Source: Thiorhodococcus drewsii AZ1 (GTDB lineage Bacteria > Pseudomonadota > Gammaproteobacteria > Chromatiales > Chromatiaceae). From it: DNA of 64,000 bases. The stretch is taken from NCBI RefSeq assembly GCF_000224065.1, contig NZ_AFWT01000014.1, forward strand, positions 1 to 64,000, given 5' to 3'. Made by a program: the position numbers and the translations under genes. The notes below the pieces were generated by a model. It was not told the DNA's origin, made no database searches, and saw only the letters and a list, made by a program, of their open reading frames with translations. Below are positions 39,595-51,200 of the stretch, piece by piece. Every line of letters begins with the position of its first letter. The stretch's first letter is position 1.

Positions 39595-40509
39595 ATGCGT
39601 ACTACCATAACTGTGCTTGCTGCCTTATTGCTTGGGTCGGCCGTCACTTCCACGCATGCTGGGTTAGTCGGGCCGGCCGCTGCTTACAATGCGTTTGTTT
39701 TTGGTGACTTCACCAGCTCAGGCACTGATGCGGTAGGTAATTTAGCGGCAGGCGGTAATGTGAGCCTGAAGAGTTATAGCGTCGCATCCGGTATTTCCGG
39801 CAGTTCTGCCCGCCTGGTGGCAGGCGGTACTGTAACTGCAACGTATGGCGGGGTCGGCGCTGGCCAAAACGGTACTATTTATGCCGGTGGCACCACTGAA
39901 TTGACTGACTTTACTGCTAAAGGCGGTGTTCAAACGCAAAATTTGGTGGACTTCGGTGGTGCGGAGAGCCAATATAAAAAACTGTCAACAAGTTTGGGAG
40001 CATTAGCTGCGAACGGTTCAAGCAGTGTTATTTATGGTAGTCTTAACTTGACCGGCACCAATACTGACCTGAATATCTTCTCGGTCAGCGGTAATGATTT
40101 GACCAACACTAACAGCATCTATATTGATGCTGCTGCGGGTTCGACCGTTTTGATCAACGTCACCGGTTCTGGTCAGGTTTTCCAGAATGGCCAAGTGTTT
40201 TTGACAGGTGTTGATTCGGCTAATGTCATTTATAATTTTAGCGATGCCGAGACATTGAGTCTAAAGGGTAGCAAAAACCCATTGGGCACCGTATTTGCCC
40301 CCTTTGCCGACGTGACGGGTTCTGGTGCCTTAGACGGTCAATTGATTGCGAAATCCTTTAACGGGAACACTGAATTCCATAATGTTTCATTTGAAGGAAA
40401 TCTAACCACCGTCCCGATACCTGCAGCCGTTTGGTTATTCGGCTCCGCACTTGGCCTGGTTGGCGGTATAGCGAGAGCAGGCGGAAGACCGAAGCGTGAG
40501 GCCCGTTAG
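39595..40509 (+). CDS. choice-of-anchor A family exported protein with PEP-CTERM-like tail
   Basis: This 304-residue secreted protein has a signal peptide ending near STHAG. A Gly/Ser/Thr/Asn-rich beta domain of the choice-of-anchor A type follows (AAAYNAFVFGDFTSSGTDA and NPLGTVFAPFADVTGSGALD are typical). The C-terminus VPIPAAVWLFGSALGLVGGI plus RAGGRPKR is a PEP-CTERM-like sorting signal: a Pro-rich motif, one helix and a basic tail. It is expected to be exported and processed by an exosortase, none of which is encoded here. AGGAG precedes the ATG. Codon choice (TTA, TTT, AAT) and base composition differ clearly from neighbours, which supports acquisition by transfer. It lies inside the 2.2-kb insert. 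Confidence 0.85.
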   Translation: MRTTITVLAALLLGSAVTSTHAGLVGPAAAYNAFVFGDFTSSGTDAVGNLAAGGNVSLKSYSVASGISGSSARLVAGGTVTATYGGVGAGQNGTIYAGGTTELTDFTAKGGVQTQNLVDFGGAESQYKKLSTSLGALAANGSSSVIYGSLNLTGTNTDLNIFSVSGNDLTNTNSIYIDAAAGSTVLINVTGSGQVFQNGQVFLTGVDSANVIYNFSDAETLSLKGSKNPLGTVFAPFADVTGSGALDGQLIAKSFNGNTEFHNVSFEGNLTTVPIPAAVWLFGSALGLVGGIARAGGRPKREAR

Positions 40510-40611
40510 TCCCGCGGGTTCCGAGGACAGTTTTCGTAATTCGCTAGCCGGAACCTGTTGGGTAGGCTGGAAGATAGGCAAGGATTTTAGCGGCAAAGGA
40601 TTGATCGACCG

Positions 40612-41526
40612 ATGGCGAGACTTCCGAGAGTCGTGGTTCCTGAACTCCCTCATCATGGGACACAGCGCGGCGACCGACGGCAGCAGACCTTCTTGTGCGA
40701 TGACGACTATGCGAGTACCAGCGTCTGCTGTCGTCGTCCTGCCGAGCTTGTGGCACGGGCGTCCTCGCTTAGGCGAACTCCGGAAATGACCTTACCCAAA
40801 TGGCGCGGGTCGGCAGGATGGGCAAAGTACGCACGCGGGGCTTGAGCGTCACCTCGGCACTGGACGGACGTGCCCATCCTGCAAAGCGCTGAGTAGTGAT
40901 GATGGGCACGCCCCTCGACCCTCGGCACTCCGAAAGAGGCGCATCGCCAAGGCTTTGCCCATCCTACGGGATCGGAACTGGGGGTCTGTTATATGCCGGA
41001 AATCACCTTACTGCCTCATGCCGAATCATGTTCACCTGATTTTGGTGCCAGCCGATGAACTCGGGCTGCGTGATGTGCTGGGCGAGGCGCACCGTCGGTA
41101 CAACCCGTAGGATCAACTTTCGAGAAGGCTGGCGCGGACACCTTTGGCAAGAGCGCGTCCATTCGTTCGTCATGGACGAGCGACATCTGCTCGCTGCCGC
41201 CAGGTATGTGGAGCGCAATCCCGTGCGTGCACGGCTCGCTGGCCGGCCAGAAGACTGGCGATGGTGCAGCAGGCGTTGACGATGCGCTCGTGAGCGTCGA
41301 GCCACTGCTAGAACTGGTCACTGACTGGGACCGATTCATCGGCGAGCCCGATGCCTCGAAGATCGCCGATCTGCTGCACGCCCATGCCAGCTCGGGCCGC
41401 CCGCTCGGTCCAGATTCCTTCGTCGAGAAACTCGAGCGACGCCTCAAGCCCCAGAAGTCCGGACCCAAGCCTCGGAAGCGGGATGAATGCACACGGGGCC
41501 CTTTTGAGCCTGGAGAGGACGATTAA
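40612..41526 (+). pseudogene. REP-associated tyrosine (Y1) transposase, broken
   Basis: The N-terminal part (MARLPRVVVPELPHHGTQRG, then DRRQQTFLCDDDYA) and the HUH-containing part (YCLMPNHVHLILV from 41009) are those of RAYT transposases. So are GHLWQERVHSF, AARYVERNPVRARLAGRPED and the Lys/Arg/Pro-rich end GPKPRKRD. Three lesions are visible. About 290 bases of unrelated palindromic sequence replace the coding segment between about 40716 and 41008. One extra base near 41102 shifts the frame (RRYN followed by a stop instead of RRYTRRINF). A small deletion near 41267-41275 shifts it again. The protein cannot be made. Confidence 0.85.
40780..41011. repeat. REP-like cluster with flanking 16-bp direct repeats inside the transposase pseudogene
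   Basis: CCGGAAATGACCTTAC (40780-40795) and CCGGAAATCACCTTAC (40996-41011) bracket the cluster. Inside, GCAGGATGGGCA (40813-40824) is the exact reverse complement of 40871-40882. AGGATGGGCAAAG (40815-40827) is the exact reverse complement of 40953-40965. GATGGGCA at 40901-40908 also pairs with 40956-40963. No coding function is seen. Confidence 0.75.
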
Positions 41527-41547
41527 GTGAACTGTCTCCGGAACTGA

Positions 41548-41777
41548 CTGACATCCCTGCTAACGACCGGCCCGGCCCTGTTCTGGCTGCTGGGCGGACT
41601 CCTGGTCCTGGTACTGATCCGGCTGGTACGCACCCGACGCCTGAAGACCGACTCGATGCATGCCTGACACGTCTGGAGACGATCGGACCAGACCTCTTGA
41701 CCATCCCAGGCATTGTGCAGACCATCGGAACCAGGCAATCGCAATCACCCAAAAGGCCGACAACCGCCCGTGACGTA
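41548..41777. repeat. direct repeat, copy B (ancestral ureD-side copy)
   Basis: This 230-bp partner of 39106-39337 contains a truncated MFS 3' end (residues from TSLLTTGPALFWLLGG to the stop), then the natural leader of ureD. Copy B runs directly into urease coding sequence, so it is likely the original location of the MFS gene's end. Confidence 0.95.
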
Positions 41778-41787
41778 CCGGCTCAGC

Positions 41788-42657
41788 ATGACCCCCAGTC
41801 CAATCGCAGAGGCAACGTCAGATCCGACCCCGGAAGGCGACGGAACGACCCTGGGTTGGCAGGCCAGTCTCTCGCTCGGGTTCGCCCGACGCGGCGCGCG
41901 CACGGTTCTCGCCGAGCGGCGCGCGCGCGGTCCGCTCACGGTGCAGCGGCCCTTCTATCCGGAAGGGGATGTCTGTCATCTCTATCTGCTCCACCCGCCG
42001 GGCGGATTGGTCGGCGGCGATCGGCTGGAGGTCGAGGTGGATCTGGCGCCCGAATCCTCGGCCATGATCACCACGCCCGGCGCGGCCAAGTTCTATCGCA
42101 GCCTGGGGCCGCGCGCGGAACAGCATCAGACCCTGCGCGTTCGGGACGCCTGTCTGGAATGGCTGCCCCAGGAGAACATCCTCTTCCCCGGCTGCCACGC
42201 ACTCCTGAACACCCGGATCGAACTGCAGGGCGCGGCGCGATTCATCGGCTGGGAGATCCAGTGTCTCGGTCTGCCGAGCAATGGGGAACGGATGGATCCC
42301 GGCCGTGCCAGCCTACACTTGCGTATCGAACGCGACGGACGTCCGCTGCTCTGGGATCGGCTGAACATCGAGGATGCGAACGACCTGGACGGCCCCAGCG
42401 GTCTGCGCGGCATGCCCGTCACCGCAACCCTGATCGCAACCGGCGCCGACGACGACGTCCTGAGACTGGCCCGAGAAACCCTGGTGCCGGACCCGGACAC
42501 ACTGATCGGCATCACCCGCATTGAGGACCTGCTGATCGTGCGCGCACTGGGGCTCGCCAGCGACCGGGTCCGCAACCGACTGACCGCCATCTGGGCAGGC
42601 ATTCGCCAGCCGCTGCTCGGCCGCCCGGCCCAGGCGCCGCGCATCTGGGCCACCTGA
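41788..42657 (+). CDS. ureD: urease accessory protein UreD (UreH)
   Basis: This 289-residue scaffold protein forms the UreDFG complex on apo-urease for nickel delivery. Diagnostic segments are [52 protein letters not shown] and [12 protein letters not shown]. The ATG at 41788 fits the family start. A GTG six codons upstream (41770) is possible and would place the first codons inside direct-repeat copy B. The 2.2-kb insertion lies immediately upstream, so the native promoter of ureD may have been displaced or replaced. Confidence 0.92.
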   Translation: MTPSPIAEATSDPTPEGDGTTLGWQASLSLGFARRGARTVLAERRARGPLTVQRPFYPEGDVCHLYLLHPPGGLVGGDRLEVEVDLAPESSAMITTPGAAKFYRSLGPRAEQHQTLRVRDACLEWLPQENILFPGCHALLNTRIELQGAARFIGWEIQCLGLPSNGERMDPGRASLHLRIERDGRPLLWDRLNIEDANDLDGPSGLRGMPVTATLIATGADDDVLRLARETLVPDPDTLIGITRIEDLLIVRALGLASDRVRNRLTAIWAGIRQPLLGRPAQAPRIWAT

Positions 42658-42676
42658 CACAGTACGAGGATCGACC

Positions 42677-42979
42677 ATGGAACTGACCCCACGCGAGAAA
42701 GACAAGCTGCTGCTCTTCACCGCCGCCCTGCTCGCCGAGCGACGCAAGGACCGGGGCGTGAAGCTCAACTACCCGGAGGCCGTCGCCTTCATCAGCGCCG
42801 CCATCCTGGAGGGCGCCCGCGACGGCCAGAGCGTCGCCGAGGTCATGGACTACGGCCGCACCCTGCTGACACGCGAAGACGTCATGGATGGCGTGCCGGA
42901 GATGGTCCAGGAGGTCCAGGTCGAGGCGACCTTCCCCGACGGCACCAAGCTGGTGACCGTGCACGAGCCGATCGTCTGA
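42677..42979 (+). CDS. ureA: urease subunit gamma
   Basis: The 100-residue gamma subunit opens with [20 protein letters not shown] and contains [20 protein letters not shown] and the C-terminal [15 protein letters not shown]. All are canonical. It assembles with UreB and UreC into the nickel hydrolase that converts urea to ammonia and carbamate. It starts 19 nt after ureD. A 148-nt gap with an imperfect REP-like hairpin separates it from ureB. Confidence 0.97.
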   Translation: MELTPREKDKLLLFTAALLAERRKDRGVKLNYPEAVAFISAAILEGARDGQSVAEVMDYGRTLLTREDVMDGVPEMVQEVQVEATFPDGTKLVTVHEPIV

Positions 42980-42988
42980 CGCCTTTCT

Positions 42989-43093
42989 AACCGCCAAGAC
43001 GCGAAGCGCGCAAAGGACTTTCCGGGATGATCCCTCGCACGGGTATAGCCGGCATGCTGAACCCCTCTTCGCGTCCTTTGCGCCTTTGCGGTT
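42989..43093. repeat. long imperfect inverted repeat between ureA and ureB
   Basis: The arm 42989-43011 (AACCGCCAAGACGCGAAGC...) pairs with 43071-43093 at about 18 of 23 positions. GCGCAAAGGAC at 43008-43018 pairs exactly with 43073-43083. This is a REP-like element inserted within an operon whose subunits must be made in equal amounts. Confidence 0.75.
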
Positions 43094-43127
43094 CGACTCA
43101 TCGAACTCAGCTCCAGTGGAGACAACC

Positions 43128-43433
43128 ATGATTCCAGGCGAAGTCATCGCCGCGCCCGGCGAGATCGAGATCAACGCCGGACGCGACACCATCATGCTGC
43201 GCGTCGAGAACAGCGGCGACCGGCCGATCCAGGTCGGCTCGCACTATCACTTCTACGAGACCAACCCGGCGCTTCAATTCGACCGCAAACAGGCACGCGG
43301 CTACCGGCTGAACATCCCGGCGGGCACGGCGGTGCGCTTCGAGCCCGGCCAGGGCCGGGACGTCGAACTCGTCGCCTATGCCGGGGACCGCGCCGTCTAC
43401 GGCTTCAACGCCAAGGTCATGGGCGCCCTTTAG
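43128..43433 (+). CDS. ureB: urease subunit beta
   Basis: The 101-residue beta subunit has the usual [18 protein letters not shown] start, [18 protein letters not shown] (a flap-adjacent, highly conserved loop) and [10 protein letters not shown]. The ATG at 43128 has GGAG 7 nt upstream. It is followed after 22 nt by ureC. Confidence 0.97.
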   Translation: MIPGEVIAAPGEIEINAGRDTIMLRVENSGDRPIQVGSHYHFYETNPALQFDRKQARGYRLNIPAGTAVRFEPGQGRDVELVAYAGDRAVYGFNAKVMGAL

Positions 43434-43455
43434 AACCGAATCTGGAGATCGAGCG

Positions 43456-45158
<1,703 letters not shown>

Positions 45159-45159
<1 letters not shown>

Positions 45160-45244
45160 CTACCAGCTACCAGCTACCAGCTACCAGCTACCAGCTACCA
45201 GCTACCAGCTACCAGCTACCAGCTACCAGCTACCAGCTACCAGC
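45159..45244. repeat. tandem heptanucleotide array (GCTACCA), 12 units
   Basis: Twelve perfect copies of GCTACCA occupy 45159-45242, starting on the last base of the ureC stop codon. The unit is identical to that in the RND operon leader at 17891. Confidence 0.95.
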
Positions 45245-45254
45245 AAGATTGTAC

Positions 45255-45287
45255 GGCTGGCGGCTGGCGGCTGGCGGCTGGCGGCTC
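45255..45287. repeat. tandem heptanucleotide array (GGCTGGC), 4 units
   Basis: Four perfect GGCTGGC copies plus a partial one lie 10 nt after the GCTACCA array. They end just beyond the stop codon of the convergent membrane-protein gene. The unit belongs to the NNNGCTG class seen at 24440. Confidence 0.9.
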
Positions 45288-45288
45288 A

Positions 45289-45903
45289 TCAAGACTGCAA
45301 CAGACGTTCGTCCTCCCATTGCTTGCGCAGGCGTGGCAGATCCTCACGATAGCCGTCGGCGTCGCCATAATCGACGAAACTGCTGGTGCGCGGATGCGGA
45401 TCCATGGTGCGCTGGGCGTGCTTGATGGGGCACCAGAACTGCTCGGTCCGTCCGGAGACCTCGCGCGCGTATTCCAGAACCTGATTTCCGTATCCGCAAT
45501 AGACGCAGTTGAGCTTCTCGATCAGATTGAGATAGGGCAAACGATGCCGGTCGACGATGAGATAGTCGGAACGACGGACCAGCGGAATACCGTAGACCCG
45601 AAAACACACCTGCTGGTAGAGGGTGATGGAAAAATCCAGGATGGCGAATGGCAGAATCATGCCGTAGATGACGGGCGCGGTCAGGATGAAGGCGATCGGT
45701 GCATTCGTGATGTAGCGCCAGACGCCGATACGCTTGCGCAGATGCAGACGCCGTACGTTCCGCTCGAAGACGACCTTGCCGCGCCGCCGCTCGTAACGAA
45801 ACCGCTCGCGTCCCTCGGCGAGCATGCGGTCGAATTCGCGGTCGAATTCTTGTTGCGTCTCCCGCAGACGTCTCCGGATGTCCTCGAACACCAGATTGGA
45901 CAT
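45289..45903 (-). CDS. membrane protein of unknown function inside the urease cluster
   Basis: This 204-residue protein has a charged helical N-terminus of about 70 residues (RRLRETQQEFDREFDRMLAE). Two hydrophobic segments follow (about 78-115, around PIAFILTAPVIYGMILPF). The hydrophilic C-terminal domain carries NCVYCGYGNQV and FWCPIKHAQ, possibly a metal site made of three Cys and one His. The ATG at 45903 has AGAGGC upstream. It is encoded antisense to the urease genes between ureC and ureE. I do not recognise a named family. A link with urease nickel supply is conceivable but rests only on location. Confidence 0.68.
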   Translation of the reverse strand: MSNLVFEDIRRRLRETQQEFDREFDRMLAEGRERFRYERRRGKVVFERNVRRLHLRKRIGVWRYITNAPIAFILTAPVIYGMILPFAILDFSITLYQQVCFRVYGIPLVRRSDYLIVDRHRLPYLNLIEKLNCVYCGYGNQVLEYAREVSGRTEQFWCPIKHAQRTMDPHPRTSSFVDYGDADGYREDLPRLRKQWEDERLLQS

Positions 45904-46223
45904 GTCATTGCCTCTTGCATTGAAAATCGAGATGGCACGCCCAAGCGGTGAGCGCGTCACAACGGATGACGCTCTCCGACTACGGGGCGCGAAGAATAGC
46001 CACGACGCAGGGGTGAGAAAGGGCTGACCATCTCGCACGTCACATAGAGGCTGTCGCAAAAGCCTTTCCATCGGTTTTTGTGACAGTCTCCGAGAGGAGA
46101 CAGAGGTCCGGATCGACCCAGGACAGGGCAAGCGGCATGCTAGCCTGACACAGAGACCCCGGCAATCGTTCGACGATGGCCGGATCGCATCCAACCACGC
46201 GAACGACCCAAGACACACGACTC
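45904..46223. other. intergenic gap between the membrane-protein gene and ureE
   Basis: No gene is seen. The gap holds divergent start regions for the membrane-protein gene and ureE, and the imperfect inverted repeat at 46047-46090. Confidence 0.5.
46047..46090. repeat. close-set inverted repeat resembling two IS ends
   Basis: GAGGCTGTCGCAAAA (46047-46061) and TTTTGTGACAGTCTC (46076-46090) are inverted repeats. They differ at two positions, both transitions, across a 14-nt loop. The sequence resembles terminal repeats of insertion sequences more than a terminator. Alternatively it is a hairpin in the ureE leader. Confidence 0.55.
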
Positions 46224-46682
46224 ATGATCCGTCTCATCCGCAAGACCGACCACCCGCTCGATACAGACACCACACTGACCCTGACCTACGACCAACGGGT
46301 TCGCAGCCGTCTGCGCGTCGTCCTCGACGACGGCCGCGAGGCGGGACTCTTCCTCGAACGGGGCACCAGCATCCGCGACGGCGACTGCCTGGTCTCGGAG
46401 GATGGATTGGCGGTCCGGGTGCGCGCCGGGGACGAGACACTCTCCAGCGTGCGCTGCGACGATCCGCTGCTGTTCGCCCGCGCCTGCTACCACCTCGGCA
46501 ACCGACACGTCGCCCTTCAGATCGGACCCGGCATCCTGCACTATCCGCACGACCATGTCCTGGACGCCATGCTGCACGGACTGGGGCTGACAGTCGGCCT
46601 CGAACAGGCCCCCTTCGAGCCAGAGGCCGGTGCCTACGAGGGCGGACATCAGGGGCACGGCCACCAACACCATGACCACTGA
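46224..46682 (+). CDS. ureE: urease accessory protein UreE (nickel metallochaperone)
   Basis: This 152-residue nickel carrier has a peptide-binding N-terminal domain. The metal-binding core includes GNRHVALQIG and HYPHDHVLDAML (the conserved dimer-interface histidine). The histidine-rich tail GGHQGHGHQHHDH binds extra nickel. The ATG at 46224 fits the family start. Its end overlaps ureF by 11 nt, showing that EFG remain an operon even though they are separated from ureDABC by about 1 kb. Confidence 0.95.
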   Translation: MIRLIRKTDHPLDTDTTLTLTYDQRVRSRLRVVLDDGREAGLFLERGTSIRDGDCLVSEDGLAVRVRAGDETLSSVRCDDPLLFARACYHLGNRHVALQIGPGILHYPHDHVLDAMLHGLGLTVGLEQAPFEPEAGAYEGGHQGHGHQHHDH

Positions 46683-47346
46683 TCTCTCCCTGCTGCGACT
46701 GCTGCATCTGTCGAGTCCCAGTCTGCCGACCGGTGCATTCAGCTATTCGCAAGGCATCGAATGGGCGGTCGAATGCGGCTGGGTGCGCAACGCGGCGGAT
46801 CTGGAGGGTTGGCTGCGCGATCAGCTGCGCACAACCCAGACCGGCATCGACCTGCCCCTGCTCGCCCGACTGCACAGTGCGGCCCGACAGGGCGACGACA
46901 CCGCGCTCGACGCCTGGACCCAGCGCCTGCTCGCCAGCCGCGAAACCCAGGAGCTGCGCAGCGAGGAATCCAATCGCGGTCGTGCCCTGGCGGAGCTGCT
47001 GATCTCGCTGAAGGTGGCGGAGGCGGCCGAGCGCAAGGCCCTGCTCGCCCGCGCACAGGCCACGGGCTTCGCCTATGCCGCCGCTCACTGGGATATCGAT
47101 CCGCGCCAGACCCTCATCGCATACACCTGGAGCTGGCTGGAGAATTTGGTCATCGCCGCCGTCAAGATCGTCCCGCTCGGCCAGACCCAGGGCCAGCAGA
47201 CCCTCGCGCGCCTGATCAAGGAGATACCCGCAGCCGTCGACAGGGCCCTCCAAGCCGAGGACGCCGACATCGGCGCCAGCTCACCGGCGCTCGCCATCGC
47301 CAGCAGCCTGCACGAGACCCAATACACCCGGATCTTTCGGTCCTGA
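46672..47346 (+). CDS. ureF: urease accessory protein UreF
   Basis: This 224-residue all-helical protein bridges UreD and UreG in the nickel-insertion complex. It opens with LLRLLHLSSPSLPTGAFSYS (the family hallmark) followed by GIEWAVECGWV. It includes ESNRGRALAELL and the C-terminal SSLHETQYTRIFRS, where the final residues dock UreG. The start inside the His-rich end of ureE means overlapping, coupled translation. Confidence 0.95.
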   Translation: MTTDLSLLRLLHLSSPSLPTGAFSYSQGIEWAVECGWVRNAADLEGWLRDQLRTTQTGIDLPLLARLHSAARQGDDTALDAWTQRLLASRETQELRSEESNRGRALAELLISLKVAEAAERKALLARAQATGFAYAAAHWDIDPRQTLIAYTWSWLENLVIAAVKIVPLGQTQGQQTLARLIKEIPAAVDRALQAEDADIGASSPALAIASSLHETQYTRIFRS

Positions 47347-47487
47347 GGCAGACCCGCGAACGCACACCGAGCCCCTTACGCCCACACGGCGCTTTTGTTA
47401 CGTTTGCCGACGACGCCGACGAACCCTCGCGGCGTCATCACCCAGCGATGGCGCAGAGACATACCCTCTCCGCCCGAGGAATTTCAG

Positions 47488-48102
<615 letters not shown>

Positions 48103-48256
48103 CCTGGTGGAGCAGAGCGGAATCCGGGGGATGCCGTGAGCCGCTAGGTGGTAAGTTCGCCGGCATTTCCTGGCTTCGTTGCGCTGCACCGGGTTCGGGC
48201 GATCAGGGGACGTTGAGGCTCGATTCAAAACAAGGGAGATTCAGGTGGGGGCACCA

Positions 48257-51200
48257 ATGTCGGAGCAGGTGGACGATTGGCCGTGCGGATTCATGCTGAT
48301 CCAGGGCAACCGGCTGGAGCTGCTGCGCAGCCTCATGGTCACCTGGATGAAGCGCTATCCGCTCGATCCGCTGGAGAACGAGCTGGTGCTGGTCCAGAGC
48401 AACGGCATCGCCCAGTGGCTGCAACTGGCGCTGGCGGCCGATCCGAGGGAGGACGACTCCGGTGGCTGCGGCATCGCTGCGGCGATGCGCATCCTGCTGC
48501 CGGGTCGATTCATCTGGGAGGCCTATCGCAGGGTTCTCGGCGATCTTCCCGCAAGCTCGCCCTTCGACAAGGCCCCGTTGACCTGGCGCCTCTATCGCCT
48601 GCTCGGCACCCTGGACCAGGGCGAGGACGGCGATTGGCGCGCGCCCCTGACGGGCTTTCTCGCCGGTGAGGATGCCGAGCGACGACGTCATCAACTGGCC
48701 GCTCGGCTCGCCGATCTCTACGACCAGTATCAGGTCTACCGGGCCGATTGGCTGGATGCCTGGGAGCAGGGTCAGGACATCCTCATCCGTCCGAATGGCG
48801 AGCGTTCCGCGCTCGACCCGTCTCAGCAGTGGCAACCGGCACTGTGGCGCGCGTTGCGGGACGACATCGCCACCGACCCGAGTCTCGACGATGGCCCCTT
48901 CGGTCGAGCCAGCCGCGCCAGCGTCCATCTGCGCTTCCTCGACGCGGCCCGCTCTCCGAGTACGCCCGACGAGGCCGAGGCACTGCCACGCCGGATCATC
49001 CTGTTCGGCATCTCGTCACTGCCCCGCCAATCGCTGGAGGTTCTGGAGGCGCTCGCCGGACATTCTCAGGTGATGCTCTTCGTGCACAACCCGAGCCGGC
49101 ACTACTGGGGCGACATCGTCGAGGGACGCGATCTGTTCCGCCGTGCCTACCGCCGCAGCGCGGCGCGCAAGGTACCCGAGGGGCTGGATGAAGACGCCCT
49201 GCATCTGCACGGTCACCCACTGCTCGCTGCCTGGGGCAAGCAGGGGCGCGACTATATCCGTCTGCTCGACGAGCACGACCAGCGCGAGCAATACGAGCCG
49301 CGCTTCCAGTCCCAGAGCCTGGAAATCGATCTCTTCGAATCGCCCGGCGAAGACAGCCTGCTGAAACAGCTGCAAAGCGACATCCTGGAGCTGCGACCAC
49401 TGCACGAACGTCGTGAAGACGGCACGGAGATCGATCCGACCGGCGACCGCAGTCTGGAATTCCTGGTCGCCCACAGTCCGCAGCGCGAGATCGAGATTCT
49501 CCAAGATCAACTGCTCGACGCCTTCGAGCGGACGGCCCAAACCGACCGACCGCTCCAGCCGCGCGAGGTGCTGGTCATGGTGCCGGACATCGACACCTAC
49601 GCACCGCATATCGAGGCGGTCTTCGGACGGCTGGCGCCGAAGGATCCGCGTTTCATCCCCTTCCATCTCTCGGACCAGGGTCTGCGTCATCGCAATCCGC
49701 TGCTGATCGGTCTGGAGTCCCTGCTTGGTCTGCCCAGCTCGCGCTTCGCCGTGAGCGAGCTGCTCGACCTCCTCGACATCCCCGCCCTGCGCGCGCGCTT
49801 CGGCATCGAAGAGACCGACCTGCCGCGACTGCGCCGCTGGGTCGCCGGGGCCAACATCCGCTGGGGCCTGGACGCGCATCAGCGCGCCGCGCTCGATCTG
49901 CCGGATGGACTGGAGCAGAACACGTGGCGTTTCGGACTCAGGCGCATGCTGCTCGGATTCGCCAGCGCCGGGGGCGGTCCCTGGTGTGGCGTCGAGCCCT
50001 ACGACGAGATCGGCGGTCTGGATGCCGCCCTGCTGGGTCCGCTGGCCGAGCTGTTGGAGACCTTGGATGATTACTGGGGCCAATTGCAGGAGACGCGCCG
50101 GCCGACCGAATGGACCGCCCTGATCGTCAATCTGCTCGCGGATGCCTTCGCCGAGACCGGCGACGCGGACGGCCTGGCCATCGCCCAGGTCCAGCAGGCG
50201 CTCGAACACTGGGAGGACCAGTGCCGCCTGGCCGGGGCCACCGAGGAGAGCCTGCCGTTGGAGGTGGTGCGCGAGGCCATCCTGAGCGAGATCGACCAGC
50301 CCACATTGAGCCAGCGCTTCCTCGCCGGGGCGGTCAATTTCGCCACCCTGATGCCGATGCGCGCCATCCCCTTCCGACACATCTGGCTCTTGGGGATGAA
50401 CGACGGCGACTATCCGCGCAGCCGGCGACCGGCCGACTTCGATCTCATGGCCAACGACTATCGCCCGGGCGACCGCTCGCGGCGCGAGGACGACCGCTAT
50501 CTGTTCCTGGAGGCTCTTCTCTCGGCGCGCGAGCGTCTGGTCATCGGCTGGGTCGGTCGCAGCATCCGCGACAACGCGGTCCGACCGCCCTCGGTGCTGG
50601 TCGGACAGCTGCGCGATCACATCGCCGCCGGCTGGCGCCTTCCAGGCGGCAGCGGACAGGATCTGCTGAAGGCGCTTACCACCGAACATCCGCTACAGCC
50701 ATTCAGCCGGCGCTATTTCGAGTCCGGCCGCGATCCGAACCTCTTCACCTATGCCAAAGAGTGGCGACTGGTTCACGAGGATCGCGCGACCGGCATCGAG
50801 CCCCCGCCCCGGCTGTCCACGCCGATCCTGGACGCACCCATCGGGCTCAAAACCCTGGGACGCTTTCTGCGCCATCCGGTCGCCAGCTTCTATCAGGAGC
50901 GACTCGCGCTCCACTTCACCGAGGCCGACGACACCGCCGACGACGAGGAGACCTTCGACCTGGATTCGTTGCGGAACTGGGCCTTGCAGGACAATCTGGT
51001 CCAATGGGTTGCGAGCCGACTGCACCAGGATCCGAGCACCGATGTCGACGCCACACTGGAGCACAACGTGCGGCGCCTGGCCCGTGCCGGACATCTGCCG
51101 CTGCCGCCGTTCGATGGTGTCTGGATCGCGTCGCTGACCGAGAATCTGCGCGAGCCGATCGCCACCTACCAGGGGTGGCTGCACGACTACCCGGAGCAAT

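Larger units (their letters stand above)
40518..41544. mobile_element. REP-associated tyrosine transposase element bounded by imperfect inverted repeats
   Basis: GTTCCGAGGACAGTTTTC at 40518-40535 and GTGAACTGTCTCCGGAAC at 41527-41544 are inverted repeats matching at about 14 of 18 positions. They enclose the decayed Y1 transposase reading region. The left end starts 8 nt after the stop of the PEP-CTERM gene, and the right end lies 3 nt before direct-repeat copy B. The interior also holds REP-like palindromes. Confidence 0.7.

Noticed and set aside
39472-39600. Short open frames between direct-repeat copy A and the PEP-CTERM gene
   Set aside because: There is no Shine-Dalgarno and no recognisable domain, and they overlap the leader of the real gene.
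39106-41777. att sites of an integrated prophage or genomic island
   Set aside because: The 230-bp repeats are much longer than attachment cores, no tRNA is involved, and no integrase or phage gene lies between them.
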